Assembly: GCF_029892965.1 (NCBI RefSeq) | Contig: NZ_JARXWN010000011.1 | Location: forward strand, 62,001 to 126,000 | Origin: Dysgonomonas sp. PF1-14 | GTDB lineage: Bacteria; Bacteroidota; Bacteroidia; Bacteroidales; Dysgonomonadaceae | Direction of reading: 5' to 3' | DNA: 64,000 nucleotides | Shown here: in pieces, positions 19,536-26,991 of the stretch | Layout: each line of letters starts with the position of its first letter | How positions within the stretch are numbered: the stretch's first letter is position 1 | Program-made: the position numbers and the translations under genes | The notes under the pieces: generated by a model | Seen by the model: only the letters and a program-made list of their open reading frames with translations | What the model was told of the DNA's origin: nothing | Database searches by the model: none

Positions 19536-20648
19536 ATGAAAAAAATAATATTATTTCTATCAGCTATTGCGATATTAGCAACATCGTGTGGCGAGAAGGA
19601 TGCATTTACCATTAAGGGTACACTACCGGGTGGAGAATGGGACGGACAACAAGTCTATCTGCAAACACTGGATGGAGAGTGGAAAGACCGTGTAAATATA
19701 GATACAGCGAATATTGTAGATGGTACCTTTATATTTAAAGGATTGGCTAAAGAAGGCCCTATCATGCACTATGTGGTGCTGAACGACGATTCAGAAAAAA
19801 TGAACAGGCCGGTATCGGTTGTTGTAGAACCGGGCGAAATAGAAGTCACACTGGATACTATATCTACGGTACGCGGAACACCTATAAATAATGCTTATCA
19901 GGCACTCATGCTGAAAGCGGATGATATCAGTGCCGAAATGCGGGTGATTGCAGAAAAAGCCAGAAAAGATACAGCGAACTCTGAATTACTTGCTTCTTTA
20001 GAGAAGGAATATGACGAAAAGAATAATCTGATAACAAGCGGGACATATGACTTTGTCAAGTCGAACGTGAAAAATCAGGTTGGCGCTTATATCTTATCCC
20101 GCAATTATTATCGTTTCTCGGTTGATCAACTGAAGGAACTGACCGCGGCTATCGATCCGAAATTTAAAACTATTCCGAGAATACAAAAGATAGAGGCTAC
20201 AGCAGCAGCTTTGGATGCTACAGCCGAAGGCAAAATGTACACCGATCTGAAAGGAAAAACACCTGACGGAAAAGATGCAGCTTTGTCTGACTATGTAGGC
20301 AAGGGTAACTATGTGCTGGTAGACTTTTGGGCTTCGTGGTGTGGGCCATGTCGTGCCGAGACTCCTAAACTGGTTGAAGCTTATAAACTGTACGGAGGCA
20401 AAGGGCTTGAAATAGTAGGTATCTCTCTCGATAAAGAAGGAGAAGCATGGAAGAATGGTATAAAGGCATTGAACATTACATGGCCTCAGATTTCCGACCT
20501 CAAGTTCTGGGATAGTGAACTGGCAAGTGCTTATGGTATATCTTCAATTCCTCATTTGGTATTGCTCGACAAAGACGGTAAAATTATAGCCAGAGGTCTC
20601 GATGCCAAAAAGACAGTCGAAAAAATCGCTGAATTGCTGAAAGAATAA
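19536..20648 (+). CDS. TlpA-like thioredoxin-fold lipoprotein (second of two)
   Basis: Paralogue of the preceding gene, also 370 residues: lipobox region ILATSC, N-terminal DUF4369-like domain (FTIKGTLPGGEWDGQQVYLQ), and a TlpA-type thioredoxin domain with WASWCGPC (C269 and C272) and SSIPHLVLLDKDG. The tandem arose by duplication but the N-terminal halves have diverged widely while the redox domain is well kept, which suggests different substrates. A terminator follows. Confidence 0.88.
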   Translation: MKKIILFLSAIAILATSCGEKDAFTIKGTLPGGEWDGQQVYLQTLDGEWKDRVNIDTANIVDGTFIFKGLAKEGPIMHYVVLNDDSEKMNRPVSVVVEPGEIEVTLDTISTVRGTPINNAYQALMLKADDISAEMRVIAEKARKDTANSELLASLEKEYDEKNNLITSGTYDFVKSNVKNQVGAYILSRNYYRFSVDQLKELTAAIDPKFKTIPRIQKIEATAAALDATAEGKMYTDLKGKTPDGKDAALSDYVGKGNYVLVDFWASWCGPCRAETPKLVEAYKLYGGKGLEIVGISLDKEGEAWKNGIKALNITWPQISDLKFWDSELASAYGISSIPHLVLLDKDGKIIARGLDAKKTVEKIAELLKE

Positions 20649-20664
20649 TTCGCTTATAATTATA

Positions 20665-20700
20665 AAAAAAGCCAGTCCTTCGTTGAACTGGCTTTTTTTT
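20665..20700 (+). terminator. Terminator of the tandem TlpA-like genes
   Basis: GCCAGT and ACTGGC around a 10-base loop, preceded by seven A and followed by eight T. Confidence 0.9.
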
Positions 20701-20800
20701 ATTCGCTAAAGCAAGAAAGCCTTATCTTTACCATACCATCGTCGTTTTTGATATAAACTCCTGTTTTTTTTAGATGAATATATTGACGTTGTTTGTGATC

Positions 20801-21289
20801 TTATCTTTTTAGATTTACATGTAACGGCATTGTAAAATATACGTTGACAGGTACACCTTTTTCTTTTCCCGGTATCCATCGGGGCATACGTTTTATAACA
20901 CTTGTTAGTGAGTCTGTCAATATTGTGCCTTTGTATTGGTCTTTTGCAGGTTCTATATCCTTTATTTCTCCTGTTCGTGTAACGGTAAATCTTACAGCAG
21001 TACGAATGTTCTCCATTATTTTATCATCAGGAATAACAGGATATTTGATGTTCTCACTTATGAATCTGTGCATCTCTGCTTCTCCTCCCGGAAAAGAAGG
21101 CATAACCTCTGCTGTAACATATACTTTTGTGGTGTCTACATCAGCTGCATTGTTTATAATAGGCTGAATAAGATGTCCTGCTTCGGTGGCTGTTTCTTCT
21201 ACCGGAGTGATATGTGTATCTGTATTCTTATTCGTTTTGCACGAGATAAGTAATACGGTGGCGATTAGTATAAGGTATTTACTTTTCAT
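20801..21289 (-). CDS. Standalone TonB C-terminal-domain lipoprotein
   Basis: 162 residues: signal with lipobox VLLISC, a short linker, then a TonB C-terminal-like domain: VMPSFPGGEAEMHRFISENI, VRFTVTRTGEIKDIE, MPRWIPGKEKGVPVNVYFTM. Usual TonB proteins have a cytoplasmic anchor and a Pro-rich spacer; both are missing here. It therefore probably sits in the envelope as a lipoprotein and cannot itself transmit energy from ExbBD. It lies 5 bp downstream of a paralogue. Function unknown. Confidence 0.8.
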   Translation of the reverse strand: MKSKYLILIATVLLISCKTNKNTDTHITPVEETATEAGHLIQPIINNAADVDTTKVYVTAEVMPSFPGGEAEMHRFISENIKYPVIPDDKIMENIRTAVRFTVTRTGEIKDIEPAKDQYKGTILTDSLTSVIKRMPRWIPGKEKGVPVNVYFTMPLHVNLKR

Positions 21290-21294
21290 ATTAA

Positions 21295-21759
21295 TTAGCG
21301 TCTAAGGTTAATGTTCATTGGTAATGTGTAATATACATTTACAGTTTCTCCATTTTGTTTGCCGGGTATCCAGTGCGGCATACGTTTTATTACACTCACA
21401 AGAGAATCACACATAGCACTATATCCTCTGATAGCTTTCACATTCTTAATCTCTCCTGTTTTTGTGACAATAAAGCGAACGGTAGCACGTCCCTGTATGC
21501 CGGTCTCCTCAATATAAGATGTAGGAACTCTGAGATTCTGGGCTATAAATTTGTACATCTCCGCTTCCCCTCCCGGAAACATGGGCATCTGTTCTACAAT
21601 AACGAATGCTTTTATCGTATCGGCAGCTTCCACTTGTTTAACGTTTTCAGATATTGAAATTGTCGTGTCCGGCCTGAACGGTTCCGGCTTTTTAGTTTGC
21701 GAAGCAGCAAAGGCTGTAGTGCAAAGTAATATAGATAATATGTAAAAGCGCAGATACAT
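21295..21759 (-). CDS. Standalone TonB C-terminal-domain secreted protein
   Basis: The start is set at the ATG at 21759, which gives MYLRFYILSILLCTTAFAAS, a good signal peptide; an upstream TTG at 21786 only adds nine polar residues. The mature protein has the same TonB C-terminal pattern as its neighbour (EQMPMFPGGEAEMYKFIAQN, IQGRATVRFIVTKTGEIK, MPHWIPGKQNGETVNVYYTL). No membrane anchor beyond the signal and no Pro-rich spacer. Probably cotranscribed with the downstream paralogue. Confidence 0.8.
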   Translation of the reverse strand: MYLRFYILSILLCTTAFAASQTKKPEPFRPDTTISISENVKQVEAADTIKAFVIVEQMPMFPGGEAEMYKFIAQNLRVPTSYIEETGIQGRATVRFIVTKTGEIKNVKAIRGYSAMCDSLVSVIKRMPHWIPGKQNGETVNVYYTLPMNINLRR

Positions 21760-21911
21760 AAGGCTCGTATATTTGTGTCTCTGCAAATATAACAGATAAA
21801 TAATGATGAGACCTATTTATGGAAGCAAAAAGCAGAGCAAACCATGAAAATTGACATTGCCTTTTCCGGTACTTGTATCACAAATTTAAATGTTATTATA
21901 TCGGACTCACA

Positions 21912-23231
21912 TTATTTATATCTCAGCCATTTAAACATCTCGGCAAAGGTTACTTTCTTACCGTACATCAGTATTCCCACGCGGTATATTTTTGCCGCCA
22001 GTTTTACCATTAGTATGGCTGTAATGAAAAGTAATACGACAGATACTACCAGTTCCCATATCGGCACTTCGAACGGTGCACGTACCATCATTACTACAGG
22101 CGAGGTAAACGGTATTAGCGAGCACCAGAATGCCATCGCTCCTTCGGGGTTTCGGGCAGCTGCAAATCCGGTATAGAAAGCCAGAATCAGGATCACGCTG
22201 AGTGGCATCATCAGTTGCTGTGCTTCCTGCGAATCGTTGGCAGCCGAGCCAAACATGGCATATAGTGATGAGAATAACAGATAGCCTCCGATAAAGTAAA
22301 GGATCATACATACAGCTACCTGTACCCAGTTGATACTGAATACTTCGTTCAGCGATTTGCTGATCTCTACATTATCCATCATGGCCATAGCTTGTTGTGT
22401 TTCCATCGTTGAGGTCATACTGTTCGGATCTATACCAAAATACATCTGTATGGCTACCATTATGCCGCCTCCCAATATGAGCCAGACCATCAGCTGAAGC
22501 AGGCCTACAAGACCTACACCGATGATTTTCCCCATCATCAGGTCGAAAGGTTTTACCGAAGATATAATAACTTCTATAATGCGGTTACTCTTTTCTTCCA
22601 CCACGCTTTGTACGACCATCTGTCCGTACATCATAATGAAGAAGAACATACAGATAGTAAGTACCATCCCTACCATGGAAGCTACTTCTCCCAGTGTTTC
22701 GGTTTCTTTTCCCGTTTCATCCCAGCGGATGGTGGATACACTTATCTTATCTTTCGATTTCAGCAGATTTTGCAGATCAGTAGCCAGTTGCACGTCTATA
22801 TTGCTGCTGGTGGTAAAATCGTCTATCTTTTTGTTTTTTACTGCTTCCGACAAGGTATTGTTGATATAGGCTGTCAGTTCACGCGGTGGTTGCTGTTTCT
22901 CGGAAAAGAATGTAGCGGCGTTAGGATTTACCCCCAAGTCGCCTACGATCTGTAACAGTGCCGTTGTTTTTTCTTTTTTTGTAGTGTCATCCGCAGCCAG
23001 TGTAATAAACTCATAGTCTTTCGAGTTCTGGAACAGGCCAGCATACATTCCGGTCTGGTCTATGACATATACTTTCCTGATGTCGTCGTTGTCGCTTACC
23101 ATCATCAGTATAGCCGGCAGGAAGGTCATGGCTGCGAAGAGGAGCGGGGTGAGCAACGTAGTCAGAATAAAAGTCTTTGTTTTTACTCTGGATGAGAATT
23201 CTCTCTGTATGATTAGTCCTAATGCGTTCAT
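21912..23231 (-). CDS. ABC transporter permease, NatB type
   Basis: Membrane half of an exporter related to the sodium/ABC-2 family. The 439-residue protein starts MNALGLIIQREFSSRVKTKTF, as in NatB, with a first hydrophobic helix (TFLPAILMMV), a large extracytoplasmic domain, then five hydrophobic helices, with VVEEKSNRIIEVIISSVKPFDLMMGKI between the first two. Its start overlaps the stop of the ATPase gene by 4 bp (ATGA), so the two are translationally coupled. Substrate unknown. Confidence 0.9.
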   Translation of the reverse strand: MNALGLIIQREFSSRVKTKTFILTTLLTPLLFAAMTFLPAILMMVSDNDDIRKVYVIDQTGMYAGLFQNSKDYEFITLAADDTTKKEKTTALLQIVGDLGVNPNAATFFSEKQQPPRELTAYINNTLSEAVKNKKIDDFTTSSNIDVQLATDLQNLLKSKDKISVSTIRWDETGKETETLGEVASMVGMVLTICMFFFIMMYGQMVVQSVVEEKSNRIIEVIISSVKPFDLMMGKIIGVGLVGLLQLMVWLILGGGIMVAIQMYFGIDPNSMTSTMETQQAMAMMDNVEISKSLNEVFSINWVQVAVCMILYFIGGYLLFSSLYAMFGSAANDSQEAQQLMMPLSVILILAFYTGFAAARNPEGAMAFWCSLIPFTSPVVMMVRAPFEVPIWELVVSVVLLFITAILMVKLAAKIYRVGILMYGKKVTFAEMFKWLRYK

Positions 23232-24139
23232 TTTTCTGTCTGGGATACGATTTGTATAAAAATATCATTCATTGACGGCAGCTCTTCCTCAAAGGTGAGT
23301 ACCTCGTACTTGCGTGTTACTTCCTGTAGCAGTTCCGAGTTTGAAGCATTGTCGTGTCTTTGTATGCGTACTTCGGTCACATTATTGGTAGTAGATTGTG
23401 ACAGTATGCTGAAATGCGATGATTCCATGTCGAAGCTGTCACCCGATACGTCCAGTTTGAAAATATGCTTCCTGTAACGGGCACGTATCTCTTTTACATT
23501 GCCTTGCAGTACGACTTTCGATTTGTTGATCAAGGTGATTTCGTCACAGAGTGCTTCTACCGATTCCATGTTGTGAGTGGATAGGATAATGGTTTTTCCT
23601 TTCGCTTTCAGTTCCAGTAACTCGTTTCTCAGCAGTTCTGCATTCACCGGGTCGAAACCGCTGAACGGTTCGTCGAGAATGTAGAGATCGGGTTCGTGTA
23701 TAATTGTGGCTATGAACTGGATTTTTTGCTGCATCCCCTTCGATAGTTCTTCCACCTTCTTGTCTATCCACGATTCTATATCGAATTTCTTAAGCCAGAG
23801 GTGCATCTTCTCGTGTGCTTCCTGAGTGGATAGTCCACGCAGGCGGGCGAGAAATATAATGTGTTCTCCGACCTTCATCTTTTTGTACAATCCGCGTTCT
23901 TCGGGCAGGTAACCGATGTTGAATACATCGTCGGCTACCGATTCCCTTCCGTTGATCAGTACCTTACCTTCATCGGGGGCGGTAATTCTATTGATGATGC
24001 GGATAAGTGACGACTTGCCGGCACCGTTAGGCCCCAGCAGTCCGTAGACGCAGCCGCGCGGCACCTGAACGCTCACTCCGCTCAGAGCCGTATAGTCTCC
24101 GTATTGTTTTACAATGTCCTGTGTTTCGAGATAAAACAT
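23228..24139 (-). CDS. ABC transporter ATP-binding protein, NatA type
   Basis: ATPase partner of the downstream permease. The 303-residue protein has Walker A GPNGAGKSS, the signature ELSKGMQQKIQF, Walker B LYILDEP and the switch His in LSTHNME, followed by a C-terminal extension of about 80 residues typical of NatA/CcmA-like exporters. The ATGA overlap with the permease supports one operon. No clear promoter was found in the 125 bp up to dnaG. Confidence 0.93.
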   Translation of the reverse strand: MFYLETQDIVKQYGDYTALSGVSVQVPRGCVYGLLGPNGAGKSSLIRIINRITAPDEGKVLINGRESVADDVFNIGYLPEERGLYKKMKVGEHIIFLARLRGLSTQEAHEKMHLWLKKFDIESWIDKKVEELSKGMQQKIQFIATIIHEPDLYILDEPFSGFDPVNAELLRNELLELKAKGKTIILSTHNMESVEALCDEITLINKSKVVLQGNVKEIRARYRKHIFKLDVSGDSFDMESSHFSILSQSTTNNVTEVRIQRHDNASNSELLQEVTRKYEVLTFEEELPSMNDIFIQIVSQTEK

Positions 24140-24264
24140 AGTGTTTGTTATTTTGATTTTTTTGATGTTTTACTTATTAGTCGTTGTATAGTTTAGAAAA
24201 TCACAAAGAGATAAAAAATATGAAGATATTAGTGCTTTGTGTAAGCAAATAATAGAGATGGCAT

Positions 24265-26253
24265 TTACCACCTCAATATAATGCGTTCGCCTAAAACTTT
24301 GGCAAGGGCTTTTTTGATTTCTTCCAATTCCTTTATTTGTTGCATCAGGGCAATAGCTTCATCCAGGTTACCATCTTTTTGCTTTTCGGCCATTTGGTCT
24401 TTTATGTATCTGATTCGTTTCGAGATATATGCATCTTTCAGTTCGGTGAGGACACGAGGAACATTCTTTGTCAGATGTTTATCTTCGGCCAGAGGTGTGT
24501 CTTCTTCTTTGAGATTTTCGCCGAATTGTTTTATATGTACCTTACTCAGCTGATATCTGTCATTGAGCAGTTCGGCCGCAATTTTACTCACCTCCGGATC
24601 TTGATGAGCGAGGAAATAACGGCTCGGAACAAAATCAGGATTCTCCCTTCTTTCTACAGCATCATCCAGTATTTTGGCATATAGCGGATTGGTGAACCAG
24701 AGTTCGTCGCGTTCGAGGTCGAATTTTACATAGTCGATTACATTCATCGGTATGCTATTATCCGGCTCTCCTTCTTCTGTCAGCATTTCCATACCGAAGC
24801 GTACAATATAATATAGTATTGCCAGCTCGAACTTATCTATCGGTGTGCTTTTAGGCTCTACTTTACTGTGTATAACAGGTTGTGACAGGTCATTATTGAC
24901 AGCCAGCATTTCGGTCGCAGCTTTCTGGGGTGCGGTGCGTTCCAGATAAGCAAGCCTTTTCTTAGTGACTTCCTGTACTAATATACGTTCGTCTATATCG
25001 AGCAGAATACTGCAATCTTTAATATATACAGTACGTATAATATTATCGGGGATAACAGATATACTGCTTACGATATCTGAAATCAGTGTCGCACGTTTTA
25101 TCGGGTCGTTTCCGGCTTCATCGATCAATAGCTTGGTCTTGAAGCGGATGAAGTCTACTTCATGTTGTTTTATGTAGTCGTTAAACGATCCTGCATTCTG
25201 TTTACGGGCAAAAGAATCGGGATCTTCGCCATCGGGCAGAAGCACAACTTTGATGTTCATGCCGTCTTCGAGCAACAAGTCTATTCCTCGCAGGGCGGCT
25301 TTTATGCCGGCGGCATCACCGTCATATATAACAGTCACATTATTTGTAAACCGATGTATGAGCCGTATCTGTCCATGTGTGAGGGCAGTACCCGACGAGG
25401 ATACTACATTTTCTACTCCTGCCTGATGCATGGATATTACATCGGTGTAGCCTTCTACAAGGAAACAGCAATCGGCTTTGGTTATAGCCTGCTTGGCAAA
25501 GTAGATTCCGTACAGTTCGTTCCCTTTATGATAAATTTCACTTTCGGGCGAATTAATGTATTTACCTGTATTCTCAGCTTTTCGGAGTATGCGTCCGCCG
25601 AATGCGATAACTTTACCCGAAAGGGTATGCACAGGGAACATCACACGTCCGCGAAAACGGTCGATAAGTGCATTGTTGTTTTCATTCTCTATCGTAAGCC
25701 CTGTCTTTACAAGATATTCTTTTTTATAACCGTTTTTCAGGGCTTCCTGTGTGAATGCGTCTCTCTGTTCGAGACTGTAGCCGAGCTGAAATTTTTCGAC
25801 AATGTCTTCCCTGAACCCACGCTCTTTGAAGTAGCTAAGTCCTACCGATTTACCTTCTATATGTTCGTGAAGTGTGTTCTTAAAGTAATCGCGGGCATAG
25901 TCGTTGAGTATAAAAAGGCTTTCACGCTCGTTGTATGCCTGTTTTTGCTCGTCGGTGAGTTCCCGTTCCTGTATTTCGATGTTATACTTCTTGGCAAGGA
26001 AGCGTAGTGAGTCGAAGTACGACAGCTGTTCGTGCTTCATAATGAAGTGTACAGCCGTACCACCTTCGCCACAGGCAAAGCATTTACAGATGTTTTTTGC
26101 AGGAGAAACGTAGAAAGACGGGCTTCTGTCCTCGTGGAAAGGGCACAGTCCCACATAGTTAATCCCACGTCGTTTGAGTGTGACAAACTGCGACACCACA
26201 TCTACTATTTGTGCTGTGTCTATTATCCGGTCTATGGTTCCTTGATCGATCAT
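24265..26253 (-). CDS. dnaG: DNA primase
   Basis: Makes RNA primers at the replication fork. The 662-residue protein has an N-terminal CHC2 zinc finger (C37, H40, C58, C61), the RNA-polymerase-like basic domain, and a Toprim domain with FLVEGYTDVISMHQ and IYDGDAAG. The C-terminal 200 residues are a helicase-binding region of the divergent Bacteroidota kind. The start ATG at 26253 matches family length. The upstream sequence TACTTTCG is one mismatch from TAnnTTTG and may be its promoter. Confidence 0.96.
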   Translation of the reverse strand: MIDQGTIDRIIDTAQIVDVVSQFVTLKRRGINYVGLCPFHEDRSPSFYVSPAKNICKCFACGEGGTAVHFIMKHEQLSYFDSLRFLAKKYNIEIQERELTDEQKQAYNERESLFILNDYARDYFKNTLHEHIEGKSVGLSYFKERGFREDIVEKFQLGYSLEQRDAFTQEALKNGYKKEYLVKTGLTIENENNNALIDRFRGRVMFPVHTLSGKVIAFGGRILRKAENTGKYINSPESEIYHKGNELYGIYFAKQAITKADCCFLVEGYTDVISMHQAGVENVVSSSGTALTHGQIRLIHRFTNNVTVIYDGDAAGIKAALRGIDLLLEDGMNIKVVLLPDGEDPDSFARKQNAGSFNDYIKQHEVDFIRFKTKLLIDEAGNDPIKRATLISDIVSSISVIPDNIIRTVYIKDCSILLDIDERILVQEVTKKRLAYLERTAPQKAATEMLAVNNDLSQPVIHSKVEPKSTPIDKFELAILYYIVRFGMEMLTEEGEPDNSIPMNVIDYVKFDLERDELWFTNPLYAKILDDAVERRENPDFVPSRYFLAHQDPEVSKIAAELLNDRYQLSKVHIKQFGENLKEEDTPLAEDKHLTKNVPRVLTELKDAYISKRIRYIKDQMAEKQKDGNLDEAIALMQQIKELEEIKKALAKVLGERIILRW

Positions 26254-26425
26254 TTTTGCAGTTACGAAAGTAATAAAAATATCGTGACATAGCTATTTAA
26301 ATAATGTGAATAGGGGAGTGGTGTGTTTTTTGTTTGAAGGTTTATCTATATGTCAGTTAACAGTCAACAGTTAACAATAAAAAGCGATCTTTGAAAGAGT
26401 TGGTAAATTTGTCAGAAATGTCAGG

Positions 26426-26489
26426 TTTTAGTTAAAATTCACCTCACCCCAGCCCTCTCCAAAGGGAGAGGGAGTTGCAAGCCCCAAAG
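26426..26489 (+). repeat. Interspersed module R1, copy 2
   Basis: Same word order as 3363-3427: TTTTAGTTAAAATTCACCTC, CACCCC, TCTCCAAAG, GAGAGGG, GTTGCAA, GCCCCAAA, with about five substitutions or gaps. Confidence 0.75.
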
Positions 26490-26635
26490 AAAAATACTTG
26501 TAACTTGTAACTGCCCGATAGGGCGAGGTAACTTGTAACTGATGTCAGCTTTTAGTTAAAAATGAGTCTCACACAATTGAATTAGCAATCACTGATGCGA
26601 AAGCGCGGTAAAGACGAGAAGAGTACATATGCAAT

Positions 26636-26765
26636 TTAATTGCCCCCTGCTTTAGTTGGAGGACAGCAAAATCGGTATATAAAAGGCTTTAGCCAAATTA
26701 AGTTTGGCTAAAGTCTGTTCTCGGGTAGATCAATTAATCCACGACTTGAAAGTCGTGGCAATTAA
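26636..26765. repeat. REP-like composite: outer stem with inner hairpins
   Basis: TTAATTGCC (26636) and GGCAATTAA (ends 26765) pair perfectly and enclose hairpin A (CTTTAGCCAAA/TTTGGCTAAAG, 26687-26713) and hairpin B (CCACGACTT/AAGTCGTGG, 26739-26758). Layout and hairpin type resemble REP/BIME elements moved by IS200-like TnpA-REP transposases; no such transposase lies in the window. Confidence 0.7.
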
Positions 26766-26799
26766 GTAATACATAATATTTATTGTCGTGTTCAATGCT

Positions 26800-26858
26800 G
26801 TAGGGGCGAAATATCTTTCGCCTGCAACTATATCGGGCGAAAGATATTTCGCCCCTAC
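26800..26858. repeat. GTAGGGGC inverted repeat, copy 2, perfect arms
   Basis: GTAGGGGCGAAATATCTTTC plus GCC (26800-26822) pairs without mismatch to 26836-26858 across a 13-base loop. Same family as 3440-3506 and 57736-57802, but with its inner arms replaced by different sequence. Confidence 0.9.
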
Positions 26859-26991
26859 TACTACCTAAGAAAATACGACAATATTTATTATCCATTACTT
26901 AAATAAGCCCAACAAGATAAAAACAATACAAGTAAGCTTTACATACTTGAGTAGTTTTTGTAAGCTTTTAGTTAAAATCGAAGCTTACTTG

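Larger units (their letters stand above)
26254..26991. other. 738-bp repeat-filled gap between dnaG and relA
   Basis: No gene found. In order it holds module R1 (26426-26489), TTTTAGTTAAAA words at 26426, 26550 and 26966, a REP-like composite (26636-26765), a perfect GTAGGGGC hairpin (26800-26858), and the inverted GTAAGCTTTACATAC word (26932-26946). ACTTGTAACT words also repeat near 26505-26540. Confidence 0.7.
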
